Shown here: piece by piece, positions 48,632 to 56,911 of the stretch
How positions within the stretch are numbered: position 1 is the stretch's first letter
Layout: each line of letters begins with the position of its first letter
DNA from: JALYOK01 sp963840785
GTDB lineage: Bacteria > Pseudomonadota > Gammaproteobacteria > Burkholderiales > JALYOK01
Length of the DNA: 64,000 nucleotides
Assembly: GCA_963840785.1 (NCBI GenBank)
Contig: CAWJAF010000002.1
Location: forward strand, 47,471-111,470
Reading direction: 5' to 3'
The notes under the pieces: generated by a model
The model's database searches: none
What the model was told of the DNA's origin: nothing
What the model saw: only the letters and a program-made list of their open reading frames with translations
Made by a program: the position numbers and the translations under genes

Positions 48632-50634
48632 TGTTGAATCGGATTCGCTGGTTATTTGTTCCCGTCTTCGTTTTGAGCGTGGCGGTGCCGAGTTTCGCAA
48701 TGACGCGAATCTTCATTCACCGCCGACGAAATTTCTAATCCCAACATGATTCGGCAAAACGAGTTAGCGCTACGTGGCGATTGCGCGAACCGGCGGGTGA
48801 TCTCAGCGTCAAGATCGGCGAACTGGTCAACAATGGCAAGCAGCCTAACAGAAACCGAACTGACCTGCGCCCGCTTGGCAATTTCGTCCTCCGGCATAGC
48901 CTGTAAAGAAGGGGCGCTGAAAGAATCGGGCGAGCTCATTCCACTCACATTTAGCGTCAACAACAGCGAAACCTTCAGCGTCGCGCTACAGACCAAAAAA
49001 CGAATCGTGGCGAGTGAATTCAAGCCGTGTGAACGGCAATTGGAACGCGATCGATCGACATCAAAGAAGGAGCCATCACACGCTTTGCACCGTTGATGCC
49101 CCCGCATTGCCGCAGCTCACCAAAGGTTCGCTTTCAGGACATATCGAACTCACGACCGACGCGCAGGACAACGCGAAGATCCAAGGCCGCCTTGCATTGA
49201 AAGATGTTGATTTTAGTGATGCGGCCGGTTTGCACGCCGGCGAAAAAATTGCTGCGGCCATCGACCTGAACGCGAAGCGGCTCGGCCAACGTTGGCGATT
49301 CACGACGGTCGTTGGATTGGCCTGACGGCGAAATGCTATGGCAACCGATTTACCTCGCGAAAGGCCAGAAAAAAATTCGCACCACGGGAACATGGGATCC
49401 GGCGTTTATCCAAATCGACAGTGCCGATGTAGAGTTCGCGCCGATCGGCAAAATCGCGCTTGAGTGGACGCTGGAAAAACGATCCCGGCAAGCTAACCGA
49501 TCTCAATCTGCGTGGTCAGGACCTAGATCTGGAGCCATTTTTCAGCACATTGGTGAAGCCGTTTTTGGATGGCACGAGTTACAACTCGTTCAGCGCCAGC
49601 GGAAAAGGCGATGTTGCTCTCGCAATCGTGAACGAGACAAATTCAGCGCGCTGATGTAAAGCTCATAGATGCCACACTTACCGATGCCAACAATCGATTC
49701 AAGATTGAGAAGTTGCGAAACCGATATTCCGTGGGTCAACGGTGGCGCGGGCGAGGGCGTTATCGCGTTTGACAGTGCAAGTGTCGGCGGCGTGCCGATC
49801 GGCGCAGTGAAAACCAAGGTCCAATTCAAGGGTGAAAGTTTTTCCTTGCCGGAATTGACTTTGCCGATGCTCGATGGCGCGATCAAGATTCGCAACGTGA
49901 AGCGTCGCCGTGAAGGCAAGGAATGGGTAGGAGCATTTGAAGGCGAGGTAGAACCGATTCCGTTACCGAAGCTGACGGCGGCGCTGAAATGGCCGACCAT
50001 GGCCGGTTCGCTGGAAGGAGTGATTCCGCGAGTGCGGTTTGACGGCAAGAATATTTTCATCGATGGCGCATTGCAGTTTAAAGTGTTCGACGGAATCATG
50101 GTCGCGACCAATATGCAGTTGACGCGATGCGCTTGGCGCTGCGCCGCAATTGCAAGGAACATTGGTGATGAGTAACTTGGATTTAGATACGCTGACGAAA
50201 ACGTTTTCGTTCGGAAAAATGCAAGGTCGCATCGACATGGCGTTAGAAAATATGTTGTTATCGAATTGGAAGCCGGTGAGTTTCGATGGGCGCGTCATGT
50301 CGAGCGAGGGGAAGTATCCGCGCAAAATCAGCCAGCAAGCTGTGCAGAATATTTCGTCGCTCGGCGGCGCCGGCGCAGCGGCGGCGATTCAGCGTAGTTT
50401 TCTGCGCATCTTCGAAACGTTTGGCTACAAAAAAATCGGCCTGACGTGCAAGTTACGCAACACGGTTTGCGAAATGGGTGGCGTCGCGAATACCGCCCAA
50501 GGTTATGTGTTGGTGCAAGGTGGCGGCATACCGTCGATTACGGTCATGGGATACAATCGCCAAGTCGGATGGGAAGAGTTGTCGCACGCATCAAGGCAGC
50601 GACACAAAGCAATGCCGGGCCGGTAGTCAAATAG
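48632..50634 (+). CDS. ydbH: YdbH-like AsmA-family lipid-transport protein (many frameshifts)
   Basis: The start is ATG 48632 with a membrane anchor (IRWLFVPVFVLSVAVPSFA). Recoverable pieces include SSFTADEISNPNMIRQNELA, GSLSGHIELTTDAQDNAKI, YLAKGQKKIRTTGTWDP, DLDLEPFFSTLVKPF, TKVQFKGESFSLPELTLP and GALQFKVFDGIMVATNMQL. The clean C-terminal 150 residues carry the family end pattern IGLTCKLRNTVCEMGGV and GGIPSITVMGYNRQVGWEEL. YdbH, TamB and YhdP are AsmA-like bridges that move phospholipid to the outer membrane in E. coli. More than eight shifts interrupt the first 500 residues. The two small downstream genes match the ydbH-ynbE-ydbL operon layout. Confidence 0.7.
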
Positions 50635-50656
50635 TTTTTGAGTGAAGGAAACGCGA

Positions 50657-50824
50657 ATGAAAAAATACGTTAGGGTCTGTTAGTTGTTGAGCGCTGCGCT
50701 CGGTGCATGTGTCACGATCAACGTTTATTTTCCTGCCGCCGCTGCCGAGAAGGCCGCGGATAAGATCATCGACGAAGTCTTGCAGAGCCGGCAAGCGGCT
50801 AAGCCGGCGCCTGCAACGAAATAA
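50657..50824 (+). CDS. Small lipoprotein, YnbE-like position (in-frame TAG)
   Basis: About 55 residues. ATG 50657 opens MKKYVRVC, then TAG at 50681-50683, then the same frame continues LLSAALGAC with a clear lipobox (LGA-C), VTINVYFPAAAAEKAADKII and an Ala/Pro-rich end at 50824. Because the frame is the same on both sides, one wrong base (TAG) is the simplest cause. In E. coli the equivalent slot holds YnbE, the outer-membrane lipoprotein partner of YdbH. Sequence similarity to YnbE is weak, so the assignment rests on lipobox, size and order. Confidence 0.5.
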
Positions 50825-50853
50825 TTGCTGTGATTGTTAATCGAGGAATAGCT

Positions 50854-51275
50854 ATGAACCGAATTTTTTCTTTTTTGAGTTTGATCGTGTTACTGATCGG
50901 CTGCGAATGTTTCGTGGGCGCAGGCAAACTTGGACGTGAACACGCCTGCGATTACTGCGATCACTAATTCTATGAAGGCGCGCAACTCGCAATTGAACCG
51001 GTGCTTATCAATCCGGCGCGGTGGGTTTTGCCAAAGATGGCAACGTCGCTGTGCGTGATGCCAGCGCGTTGCCACTGAAAGATCGTGCGGCGATCAGTGG
51101 TCTGGTGGCGCAAGAGAATCAAGATCGCGCTGCGCTCTACAAAGAAATCGCCAAGGCAAATAGCCATCCCGAATGGGAAGGCGATATTCGCGCGACCTTT
51201 GCGCAACGCTTCATTCAAAAGGCCGGCGCCGGTTGGTACGTGCAGGACGGCAGCGGCAATTGGGTGAAGAAATAG
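50854..51275 (+). CDS. ydbL: YdbL/DUF1318 family protein (frameshifted)
   Basis: ATG 50854 with GAGG upstream; signal FSFLSLIVLLIGC. The frame breaks near 50915 (LDVNTPAITAITNSMKARNS reads in another frame) and again near 51005. From 51021 it is clean: GFAKDGNVAVRDASALPLKD, AQENQDRAALYKEIAKANSH, PEWEGDIRATFAQRFIQKA, GWYVQDGSGNWVKK. These are the conserved blocks of DUF1318/YdbL, a periplasmic protein encoded with ydbH. It is 10 bases upstream of the exonuclease gene's TTG. Confidence 0.8.
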
Positions 51276-51285
51276 TTTTCCCGCC

Positions 51286-52137
51286 TTGCCGCCCGTTCTA
51301 GTTTTTGACATTGAAACCATCCCCGATACGGATGGCCTAGCCAAGCTTTACGATCTTCCTCCCGATACGCCCGCTGCTGAAGTTGCCGAGCGGGCGTTCG
51401 CCGAGCGGCGCGAAAAAACCGGTAATGATTTTTTGCCATTGCACGTGCATCGCGCCGTCGCAATTTCCTGCGCATTGCGCGATCGCGATAGCTTCAAAGT
51501 ATGGACGCTCGGCACGCCGGAAGATAGCGAAGCGACGCTGATTCAACGCTTCTTCGACGGCATCGAAAAATATACACCGCAATTAGTTTCGTGGAATGGC
51601 GGCGGATTCGATTTGCCGGTGCTGCATTATCGAGCGCTGGTAAACGGTGTCGTCGCGCCGCGCTATTGGGAGCTTGGTGAAGAAGATCGCGACTTCAAAT
51701 GGAATAATTACATCAGCCGCTATCACACACGCCATCTCGATCTGATGGATCTGTTAGCGCTATATCAACCACGCGCCAATGCGCCGCTGGACGCACTTGC
51801 TAAGCTCTGTGGCTTTCCCGGCAAGCTTGGCATGGATGGCTCAAAAGTTTGGCAGGCGTTTCAGGATGGTGAGATCTTAGCGATTCGAAACTATTGTGAA
51901 ACCGACGTGGTGAATACCTATCTGATGTTCCAGCGCTTTCAATTGATGCGTGGTCACGCGACGCGCGATCAATATGAAAAAGAAGTGAAGTTGGTACGCG
52001 ATACATTGAGTGCCCAGGAAGGTGCGCACTGGCGTGAATATCTGCTGCCTGGATATAACGCCTGGAATCTAGTCAAATGTCATTGCGAGGAGTGCATCAA
52101 CGAAGCAAGCTCGTATTTTTCAGCATTGAAAAACTAA
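51286..52137 (+). CDS. Predicted 3'-5' exonuclease related to PolB exonuclease domain
   Basis: 283 residues from TTG 51286, the only sensible start. DEDD-type exonuclease of the PF10108/COG3298 family. Exo I VLVFDIETIPDTDG, Exo II LVSWNGGGFDLPVLHYRAL, RHLDLMDLL and Exo III IRNYCETDVVNTYLMFQRFQ supply the acidic metal ligands. Substrate is not established. The last ~20 codons (CHCEECINEASSYFS) are read from a REP-like repeat (52079-52172), so the C-terminus has been replaced or extended by repeat insertion. Confidence 0.85.
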   Translation: MPPVLVFDIETIPDTDGLAKLYDLPPDTPAAEVAERAFAERREKTGNDFLPLHVHRAVAISCALRDRDSFKVWTLGTPEDSEATLIQRFFDGIEKYTPQLVSWNGGGFDLPVLHYRALVNGVVAPRYWELGEEDRDFKWNNYISRYHTRHLDLMDLLALYQPRANAPLDALAKLCGFPGKLGMDGSKVWQAFQDGEILAIRNYCETDVVNTYLMFQRFQLMRGHATRDQYEKEVKLVRDTLSAQEGAHWREYLLPGYNAWNLVKCHCEECINEASSYFSALKN

Positions 52138-52172
52138 ATGGCTTCGTCGCAAAAAGCGCTCCTCGCAATGAC
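52079..52172. repeat. REP-like inverted repeat overlapping the exonuclease 3' end
   Basis: GTCATTGCGAGGAG (52079-52092) pairs with CTCCTCGCAATGAC (52159-52172); CGAAGC (52101-52106) pairs with GCTTCG (52141-52146). This is the same outer arm as in the pca operon element at 22704-22906. Confidence 0.85.
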
Positions 52173-52174
52173 CG

Positions 52175-53356
52175 ATGGAGATGTTTTTGGCAATGGAACA
52201 TCGCCTACGCGCAGCGCGCGCCAAACTTTTGTTGCAGCATCCTTTCCTCGGCGCGCTGTTGTTGCGGCTGGCGATGAGACCTGATGACCAATGTCGTTCA
52301 ATCGCCACTAACGGCGCTGAAATTCGCTATCGCGCTGACTTTCTGGCGGATTTGTCGCTCCGCGATATTCAATTCCATTTAACCCATCAAGTGCTGCATT
52401 GCGCGCTCGGCCATCCCTGGCGGCGAGGTCATCGGCTCGCCGCCGTGTGGGATATCGCGTGCGACTACGCGGTGAATCAATTGCTCGTCGATGAAGGGTT
52501 CAAGCTTGCGTCTGGCGCAATCATTAACGAGCGCTATCGTGGATTGAGCGCGGAAGAAATTTATCCCTTACTAGAGCTAGGCGAGAGCGGTGAACCCCTG
52601 GGTGAACATCCGTGGTCGTCGCCGTATCGTCAATCGTTTGGCTTGCCATCAACTGCAATGATGACGCCGAAAACCGCGAACGAAGCTGAGGCACAATATG
52701 AGCAGCGCACCGCCGATGGCGCAACAAACGACGACGTCGCTGAACGTTGGCAATCGAACGTCACCCATCTCGCGCAGCAGTTGCGCAGCAAAGGCCGGTT
52801 AAGTGCATCGCTGCAACGCGCTCTGGATGCGGCTCTCCAGCCAATGCTGCCCTGGCAGGCACTATTGGCGCGCTTCTTGTCGAGCCACGGACGCGAAGAC
52901 TATAGCTTTCATCGTATCTCGCGGCGCGGCGGCGACGCATTGCTGCCGAGCCTTCACAGTCAGCAGGCCAATATTGTTATTGCCATCGACAACAGTGGTT
53001 CAATCGGCGACGCGGAACTCAATGAATTTATCAACGAAATCGACGCATTAAAATCGCAAGTGCGTACGCATGTGACATTGCTCGCTTGCGATGTTGCGCT
53101 GCACCGAGATTGTCCTTGGCACTTCGCGGCCACCGACGCGATTCACATACCCGAGCAATGGGCCGGCGGCGGTGGTACACGGTTTACCCCGGTGTTTAGT
53201 TGGGCAGAGAATCAAGGTCATGCGCCCGATGCGTTGATTTACTTTACCGATGCGATGGGAGAATTTCCTGAATGCGCACCCGCGTATCCGGTGCTTTGGT
53301 TGGTGAAAGGGCGAGGCAAGGTGCCTTGGGGAACGCGCGTGCAATTGAATTCCTAG
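52175..53356 (+). CDS. DUF2201-type metallopeptidase-like/VWA-like protein
   Basis: 393 residues (ATG 52175; ATG 52193 also possible). The N-terminal half is the putative metallopeptidase domain with HLTHQVLHCALGHPWRRG and VWDIACDYAVNQLL. The C-terminal half is VWA-like, with a MIDAS-type DNSGSIGDAEL, VTLLACDVAL and GGGTRFTPVF. Such proteins usually pair with a MoxR AAA+ ATPase, but none is adjacent here. After the stop there are 169 AT-rich bases without a gene. Confidence 0.85.
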   Translation: MEMFLAMEHRLRAARAKLLLQHPFLGALLLRLAMRPDDQCRSIATNGAEIRYRADFLADLSLRDIQFHLTHQVLHCALGHPWRRGHRLAAVWDIACDYAVNQLLVDEGFKLASGAIINERYRGLSAEEIYPLLELGESGEPLGEHPWSSPYRQSFGLPSTAMMTPKTANEAEAQYEQRTADGATNDDVAERWQSNVTHLAQQLRSKGRLSASLQRALDAALQPMLPWQALLARFLSSHGREDYSFHRISRRGGDALLPSLHSQQANIVIAIDNSGSIGDAELNEFINEIDALKSQVRTHVTLLACDVALHRDCPWHFAATDAIHIPEQWAGGGGTRFTPVFSWAENQGHAPDALIYFTDAMGEFPECAPAYPVLWLVKGRGKVPWGTRVQLNS

Positions 53357-53525
53357 CCGACACGAATTTGAAACATTAATTTCCCCAATGTGTCGATTGA
53401 CGCTCTGTCAGCTAATCGATAGAGTGGTCATCAGAAAAAACGGGGAGAGTGAGTTCCTATTCGTTGCTAGGCACTCATAGGAGCCATATATCTTGAGACA
53501 TGCTGCAAACAATACAATTTAGTCG

Positions 53526-55403
53526 ATGATTTCCAATTTCCGGCAAAAGGCTTTTGCTACGTCGCGCAAACTTGCGGACGCTGTATCTTGGCGCCTTCGC
53601 GCCACCCGAGAGCGGGCCATCATGAAAGCGGCGCGCTTGAAGCGTCCCTGGCTCACGAAGGCTGAGTTTATTGGTATCACTGGCAGCGGCGGCAAAACCA
53701 CTGCGAAGGACTTAATAGCCGGCATTCTTGCTAAGGGATTTAGCGGGCGGGCCAACCCGCTTTCTGAGAACGAGTTATTGGACGTAGCGAGGATTATTGT
53801 TGCGACTCGCTGGAACGACAGGTTCTGCGTGATGGAAATGAGCGCTCACGGTCCGGGATGCCTAGACCCGCTGTTAGATCTGTTCAAACCTAACATCAGC
53901 GTGGTGACCTTGGTTCGTTCCGATCACCTGAGCGCTTACCATACTCGCGAGGCAGTGGCGGCGGAAAAGGTCAAGCTGGTCAAAGCGCTGCCCAGCACCG
54001 GTACGGCCATACTCAATGCCGATGACGATTTGGTGGCGGCAATGGCGGCCGATTGTGCGGGGAAGGTGATAACGTTCGGATTTGCTGCCCACGCCGATAT
54101 TCGCGCTGAGGACGTTAGCGCAGCATGGCCACAACGATTGGCATTGACCATCGTAAGTGCCGATGAAAGAGTGCGTGTGAGAACTCAGCTTTGTGGAACT
54201 CACTGGGTACCGTCCATACTTCCCGCAGTCGGCGTCGGACTCGCGATGGGGCTAAGCTTACAAGAGTGCGCCGACGCGATGGCGTTGGTTGAACCAACCC
54301 TCGCGCGAATGCAACCCGTTCGGACCGCCGACGGCGTGGATTTCATTCGGGATGAGTGGAAAGCACCCGTATGGACCCTTGATGCCTGCTTCGATTTTAT
54401 GCGTACTGCCAAGGCGAGACGCAAAATCACCGTGATCGGCACGTTGTCGGATTACAACGGCGACGCGACCGCTCATTACGTGCGCGCGGCAAAGAAGGCG
54501 CTGGAGGTCTCAGATGATGTGGTGTTTGTCGGGCCGTGGGCGTTTCGCGTGCTGCGAGCGCGTCCGTCGGGACGGGAGGACGCTTTGCGCGCCTTCACGC
54601 ACGTTCGCGAAGCGAGCGCCTATGTCAATTCCATCGCCAAGGCAGGGGACTTGGTACTGCTCAAAGGCAGCATGAAGCAGGACCATTTGACGCGAATCAT
54701 CTTCGCGCGCGAAGATACAATTGCGTGTTGGCGCGACGATTGCAAGTTTAACGAGTTCTGCGAGGTTTGCCCGCAGAGGATGATTCCGTCTGGATTGCCA
54801 TTGCTCGGCAGCAATTCGGCATCGAGCACCACCGTTATATCGGCGGCTGCCGCTCTCGAATCTAACGGTTTACAAGTCCTTGTAGGTTTGGGCAACCCAA
54901 ATCCTGATCTCGTCGGCACGCCTCACAATGTCGGTTACGAAGCACTGGATAGAATCGCCGCCACGCTTTCCACAGGATGGGAAGTGCAGGGCGATGCTCT
55001 CGTCAATCGCGGTCGATGGAAAGAGCGAGACGTGTGCCTGATCAAGCTACAAACGCCCATGAATTTGAGCGGCCCCGCATTGAAGGCATTAGCCGAGCAC
55101 ATCCCATTCGTGCCGGAGAGTTGCGTGTTGCTGCATGACGATTTGGATCTGCCCATCGGCACAATCCGCACACGCCATCGCGGTAGCGCCGGTGGTCATC
55201 GCGGCGTCGCCTCCATTTTGGACGTTTTCCAGACTGATACTTTTCGACGAGTGAAAATCGGCGTGGGCCGCGCCGATCAGAAAATGAATGCCGCGGAATA
55301 TGTCTTAGCGCCTTTTCGCGAAGCGGATCGGGAGCCCGTCGCTAAATCGCTGGAGGCCGCCGCGGACCGCGCGCTGGCTCTCGCCTCGGGACAAAGAGTC
55401 TAA
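53526..55403 (+). CDS. Mur ligase-like/peptidyl-tRNA hydrolase fusion
   Basis: 625 residues, frame-intact. Residues ~45-395 are a Mur ligase-type ATPase: P-loop GITGSGGKTTAKD (50-62), the DD-containing LNADDDLVAAM, and FIRDEWKAPVWTLDACFDFM where MurF has its DDSYNANP segment. Residues 401-415 form C-x4-C-x5-C-x2-C (CWRDDCKFNEFCEVC), a possible metal site. Residues ~448-625 are peptidyl-tRNA hydrolase: Asn457 (VGLGNPN), His467 (GTPHNVGY), Asn513 (PMNLSG) and Asp538 (LLHDDLDLP) match the catalytic set. The residue equivalent to E. coli Asn114 is Arg559 (GGHRGV). Mur ligases form amide bonds to acyl-phosphates; Pth cleaves peptidyl-tRNA. The substrate of this combination is unknown. No operon partner is on this strand. 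Confidence 0.85.
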   Translation: MISNFRQKAFATSRKLADAVSWRLRATRERAIMKAARLKRPWLTKAEFIGITGSGGKTTAKDLIAGILAKGFSGRANPLSENELLDVARIIVATRWNDRFCVMEMSAHGPGCLDPLLDLFKPNISVVTLVRSDHLSAYHTREAVAAEKVKLVKALPSTGTAILNADDDLVAAMAADCAGKVITFGFAAHADIRAEDVSAAWPQRLALTIVSADERVRVRTQLCGTHWVPSILPAVGVGLAMGLSLQECADAMALVEPTLARMQPVRTADGVDFIRDEWKAPVWTLDACFDFMRTAKARRKITVIGTLSDYNGDATAHYVRAAKKALEVSDDVVFVGPWAFRVLRARPSGREDALRAFTHVREASAYVNSIAKAGDLVLLKGSMKQDHLTRIIFAREDTIACWRDDCKFNEFCEVCPQRMIPSGLPLLGSNSASSTTVISAAAALESNGLQVLVGLGNPNPDLVGTPHNVGYEALDRIAATLSTGWEVQGDALVNRGRWKERDVCLIKLQTPMNLSGPALKALAEHIPFVPESCVLLHDDLDLPIGTIRTRHRGSAGGHRGVASILDVFQTDTFRRVKIGVGRADQKMNAAEYVLAPFREADREPVAKSLEAAADRALALASGQRV

Positions 55404-55414
55404 AGGACCTCAGG

Positions 55415-56287
55415 TCACGGTAAAAGCGTACCAAGTTTAGCGGTCAATTTTTTCGCTAGCTTTTGATAGCCGGCCTTATTCGGATGAATTTCGTTCAACC
55501 AATCGTTGCTTTCGCCAACCGAGCCGAGAGCGGCGCGAGTGATCGTGCCTTGGGTATCGACTACGTGAAAATGGGCGAGTTGCTTGGCGCCGGGGCTGGA
55601 GAGTTCGACGATGGTGTCGCGAAGTTTTCTTAGTAAATAATCGGCGAGTGCGAGCCAATCGGACTCGGGAATTTTCGCGCGCTGCAGTGCCGGGAAAAGC
55701 CAGGGGCCGAGGGTGATCGGGCCGAGCGTGGCGGGTGAGTTTGTCGGCGTCACCAAGTCATAAGTGTGCACCAAAATTGGCGCACCGGTGCAAGAGCTCT
55801 TCGGCCCATCGCGCAGTTCTACGATGCGGCGAAAGCCTTCTTGTATGTAGTTCATCAGTATCGCGAGTTTGGCCTGGTCGACATAATCGGCCGGACCGTT
55901 AATCACGCCGCGCGCCTCGGGCGCAATGAGAATACTGTCTTCTGTCGTTTTGCCGCTGGCATAGTCGATCAAATCGTTGCCGCCGGCGCTGAGCAAAATC
56001 GCATCCCATTTATAACCGTGCAATTTATCCATCGCAAAACGAAGATCGGAGTTGTTCACGATGTCCGCCATGCTTTTCAAAGTGTCGCCGGGTTTGGCAA
56101 GCGTCACCACGACGTTTGTGGTTGGAAATTCGAGCGAGAACAGTAAATTCCACGGCGGCGTGCCGCCGATGGTGAACCACGAATCGCCTTCGGCTAACAC
56201 TTTGTGGCGATGAAAAATATGGTCAGGATTGGTTTCGGGGCGGCTTAATTCGATATCCATCCAGCGCAGAATGTTGCTTCGTGCCAT
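55415..56287 (-). CDS. SGNH/GDSL-family hydrolase
   Basis: 290 residues from ATG 56287, chosen because GAGGAG lies 7 bases upstream; a TTG at 56302 would place the ribosome-binding site inside the gene. Block I VLAEGDSWFTIGG with the nucleophile Ser, block III LLSAGGNDLIDYAS, and block V DWLNEIHPNKAGYQKLAKK with the catalytic His. The usual Asp three residues before His is Asn here (NEIH), with Asp a little further upstream. No signal peptide is visible, so it is probably cytosolic. It is convergent with the Mur-Pth gene (11 bases). Substrate unknown. Confidence 0.8.
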   Translation of the reverse strand: MARSNILRWMDIELSRPETNPDHIFHRHKVLAEGDSWFTIGGTPPWNLLFSLEFPTTNVVVTLAKPGDTLKSMADIVNNSDLRFAMDKLHGYKWDAILLSAGGNDLIDYASGKTTEDSILIAPEARGVINGPADYVDQAKLAILMNYIQEGFRRIVELRDGPKSSCTGAPILVHTYDLVTPTNSPATLGPITLGPWLFPALQRAKIPESDWLALADYLLRKLRDTIVELSSPGAKQLAHFHVVDTQGTITRAALGSVGESNDWLNEIHPNKAGYQKLAKKLTAKLGTLLP

Positions 56288-56392
56288 GTTGTTTCTCCTC
56301 AAGTGTCGTCGAGCGAGTAACTATTCACTAAATTCTTTACTTCGTCTATATGTCGAAAGAGTTAGGACGAAAGTCTCAATGCTATCGCATCG

Positions 56393-56455
56393 GGCTGTGA
56401 ACCAATAACCATGCGGCTTCCAGGTCATGTCTATTGCCATTGAGGTGCGCGCACC
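56393..56455. repeat. Dispersed repeat copy 5
   Basis: CAATAACCATGCGGCTTCCAGGTCATG matches copy 3 over CATGCGGCTTC and its flank. It lies in the 237-base gap between the GDSL gene and the VOC gene. The rest of the gap has the perfect Shine-Dalgarno AAGGAGG at 56510-56516. Confidence 0.55.
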
Positions 56456-56524
56456 TACGTGAGAGCGGCAACTACTGCGTCGTTCACTTCATCGGAGTAA
56501 AATTCCAGCAAGGAGGCTTTTCTC

Positions 56525-56911
56525 ATGGCAATTAGCGATATGAATCACTTCACCGTGTTGACTCACGACTTAGATGCTACGCGACAATTTTACATCGGCA
56601 TTCTTGGTTTGAAAGAGGGTTTTCGGCCGGATCTAGGCTTTCCCGGCACCTGGCTTTATGTCGGCGATCGCGCGGTGTTACATGTCATCGCCGGGCGGCC
56701 GGTTCCCGATCCGCCCGCCGGCGTGTTGGATCATATGGCGTTTAGCGCGAATAATTTGGCCGCGACCGTTGCGACGCTAAAAGAGCGCGGCATCGAGTAT
56801 GTTTTGCGCAAACAAAATGATTCCGGCACCTGGCAATTATTTTGTTACGATCCGAGCGGCGCGCGAGTCGAGTTGGATTTCGCCGCAAACGAACCGGCGC
56901 CGGCGGCGTAA
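56525..56911 (+). CDS. VOC-family (glyoxalase/bleomycin-resistance fold) protein
   Basis: 128 residues with AAGGAGG 8 bases before ATG 56525. Two beta-alpha-beta-beta-beta modules: MNHFTVLTHDLDATRQFYIG with a metal-ligand His and GVLDHMAFSANNLAATVATL with a second His, then ARVELDFAANE with a Glu ligand. This matches metal-dependent VOC enzymes. Immediately followed by a fumarylacetoacetase-fold gene, so the pair likely acts on one aromatic or sugar-acid degradation route; the exact substrate is unclear. Confidence 0.88.
   Translation: MAISDMNHFTVLTHDLDATRQFYIGILGLKEGFRPDLGFPGTWLYVGDRAVLHVIAGRPVPDPPAGVLDHMAFSANNLAATVATLKERGIEYVLRKQNDSGTWQLFCYDPSGARVELDFAANEPAPAA

Noticed and set aside
53357..53525. 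Possible tRNA in the AT-rich gap before the Mur-Pth gene
   Set aside because: No cloverleaf and no GTTCRANNC T-arm could be found.
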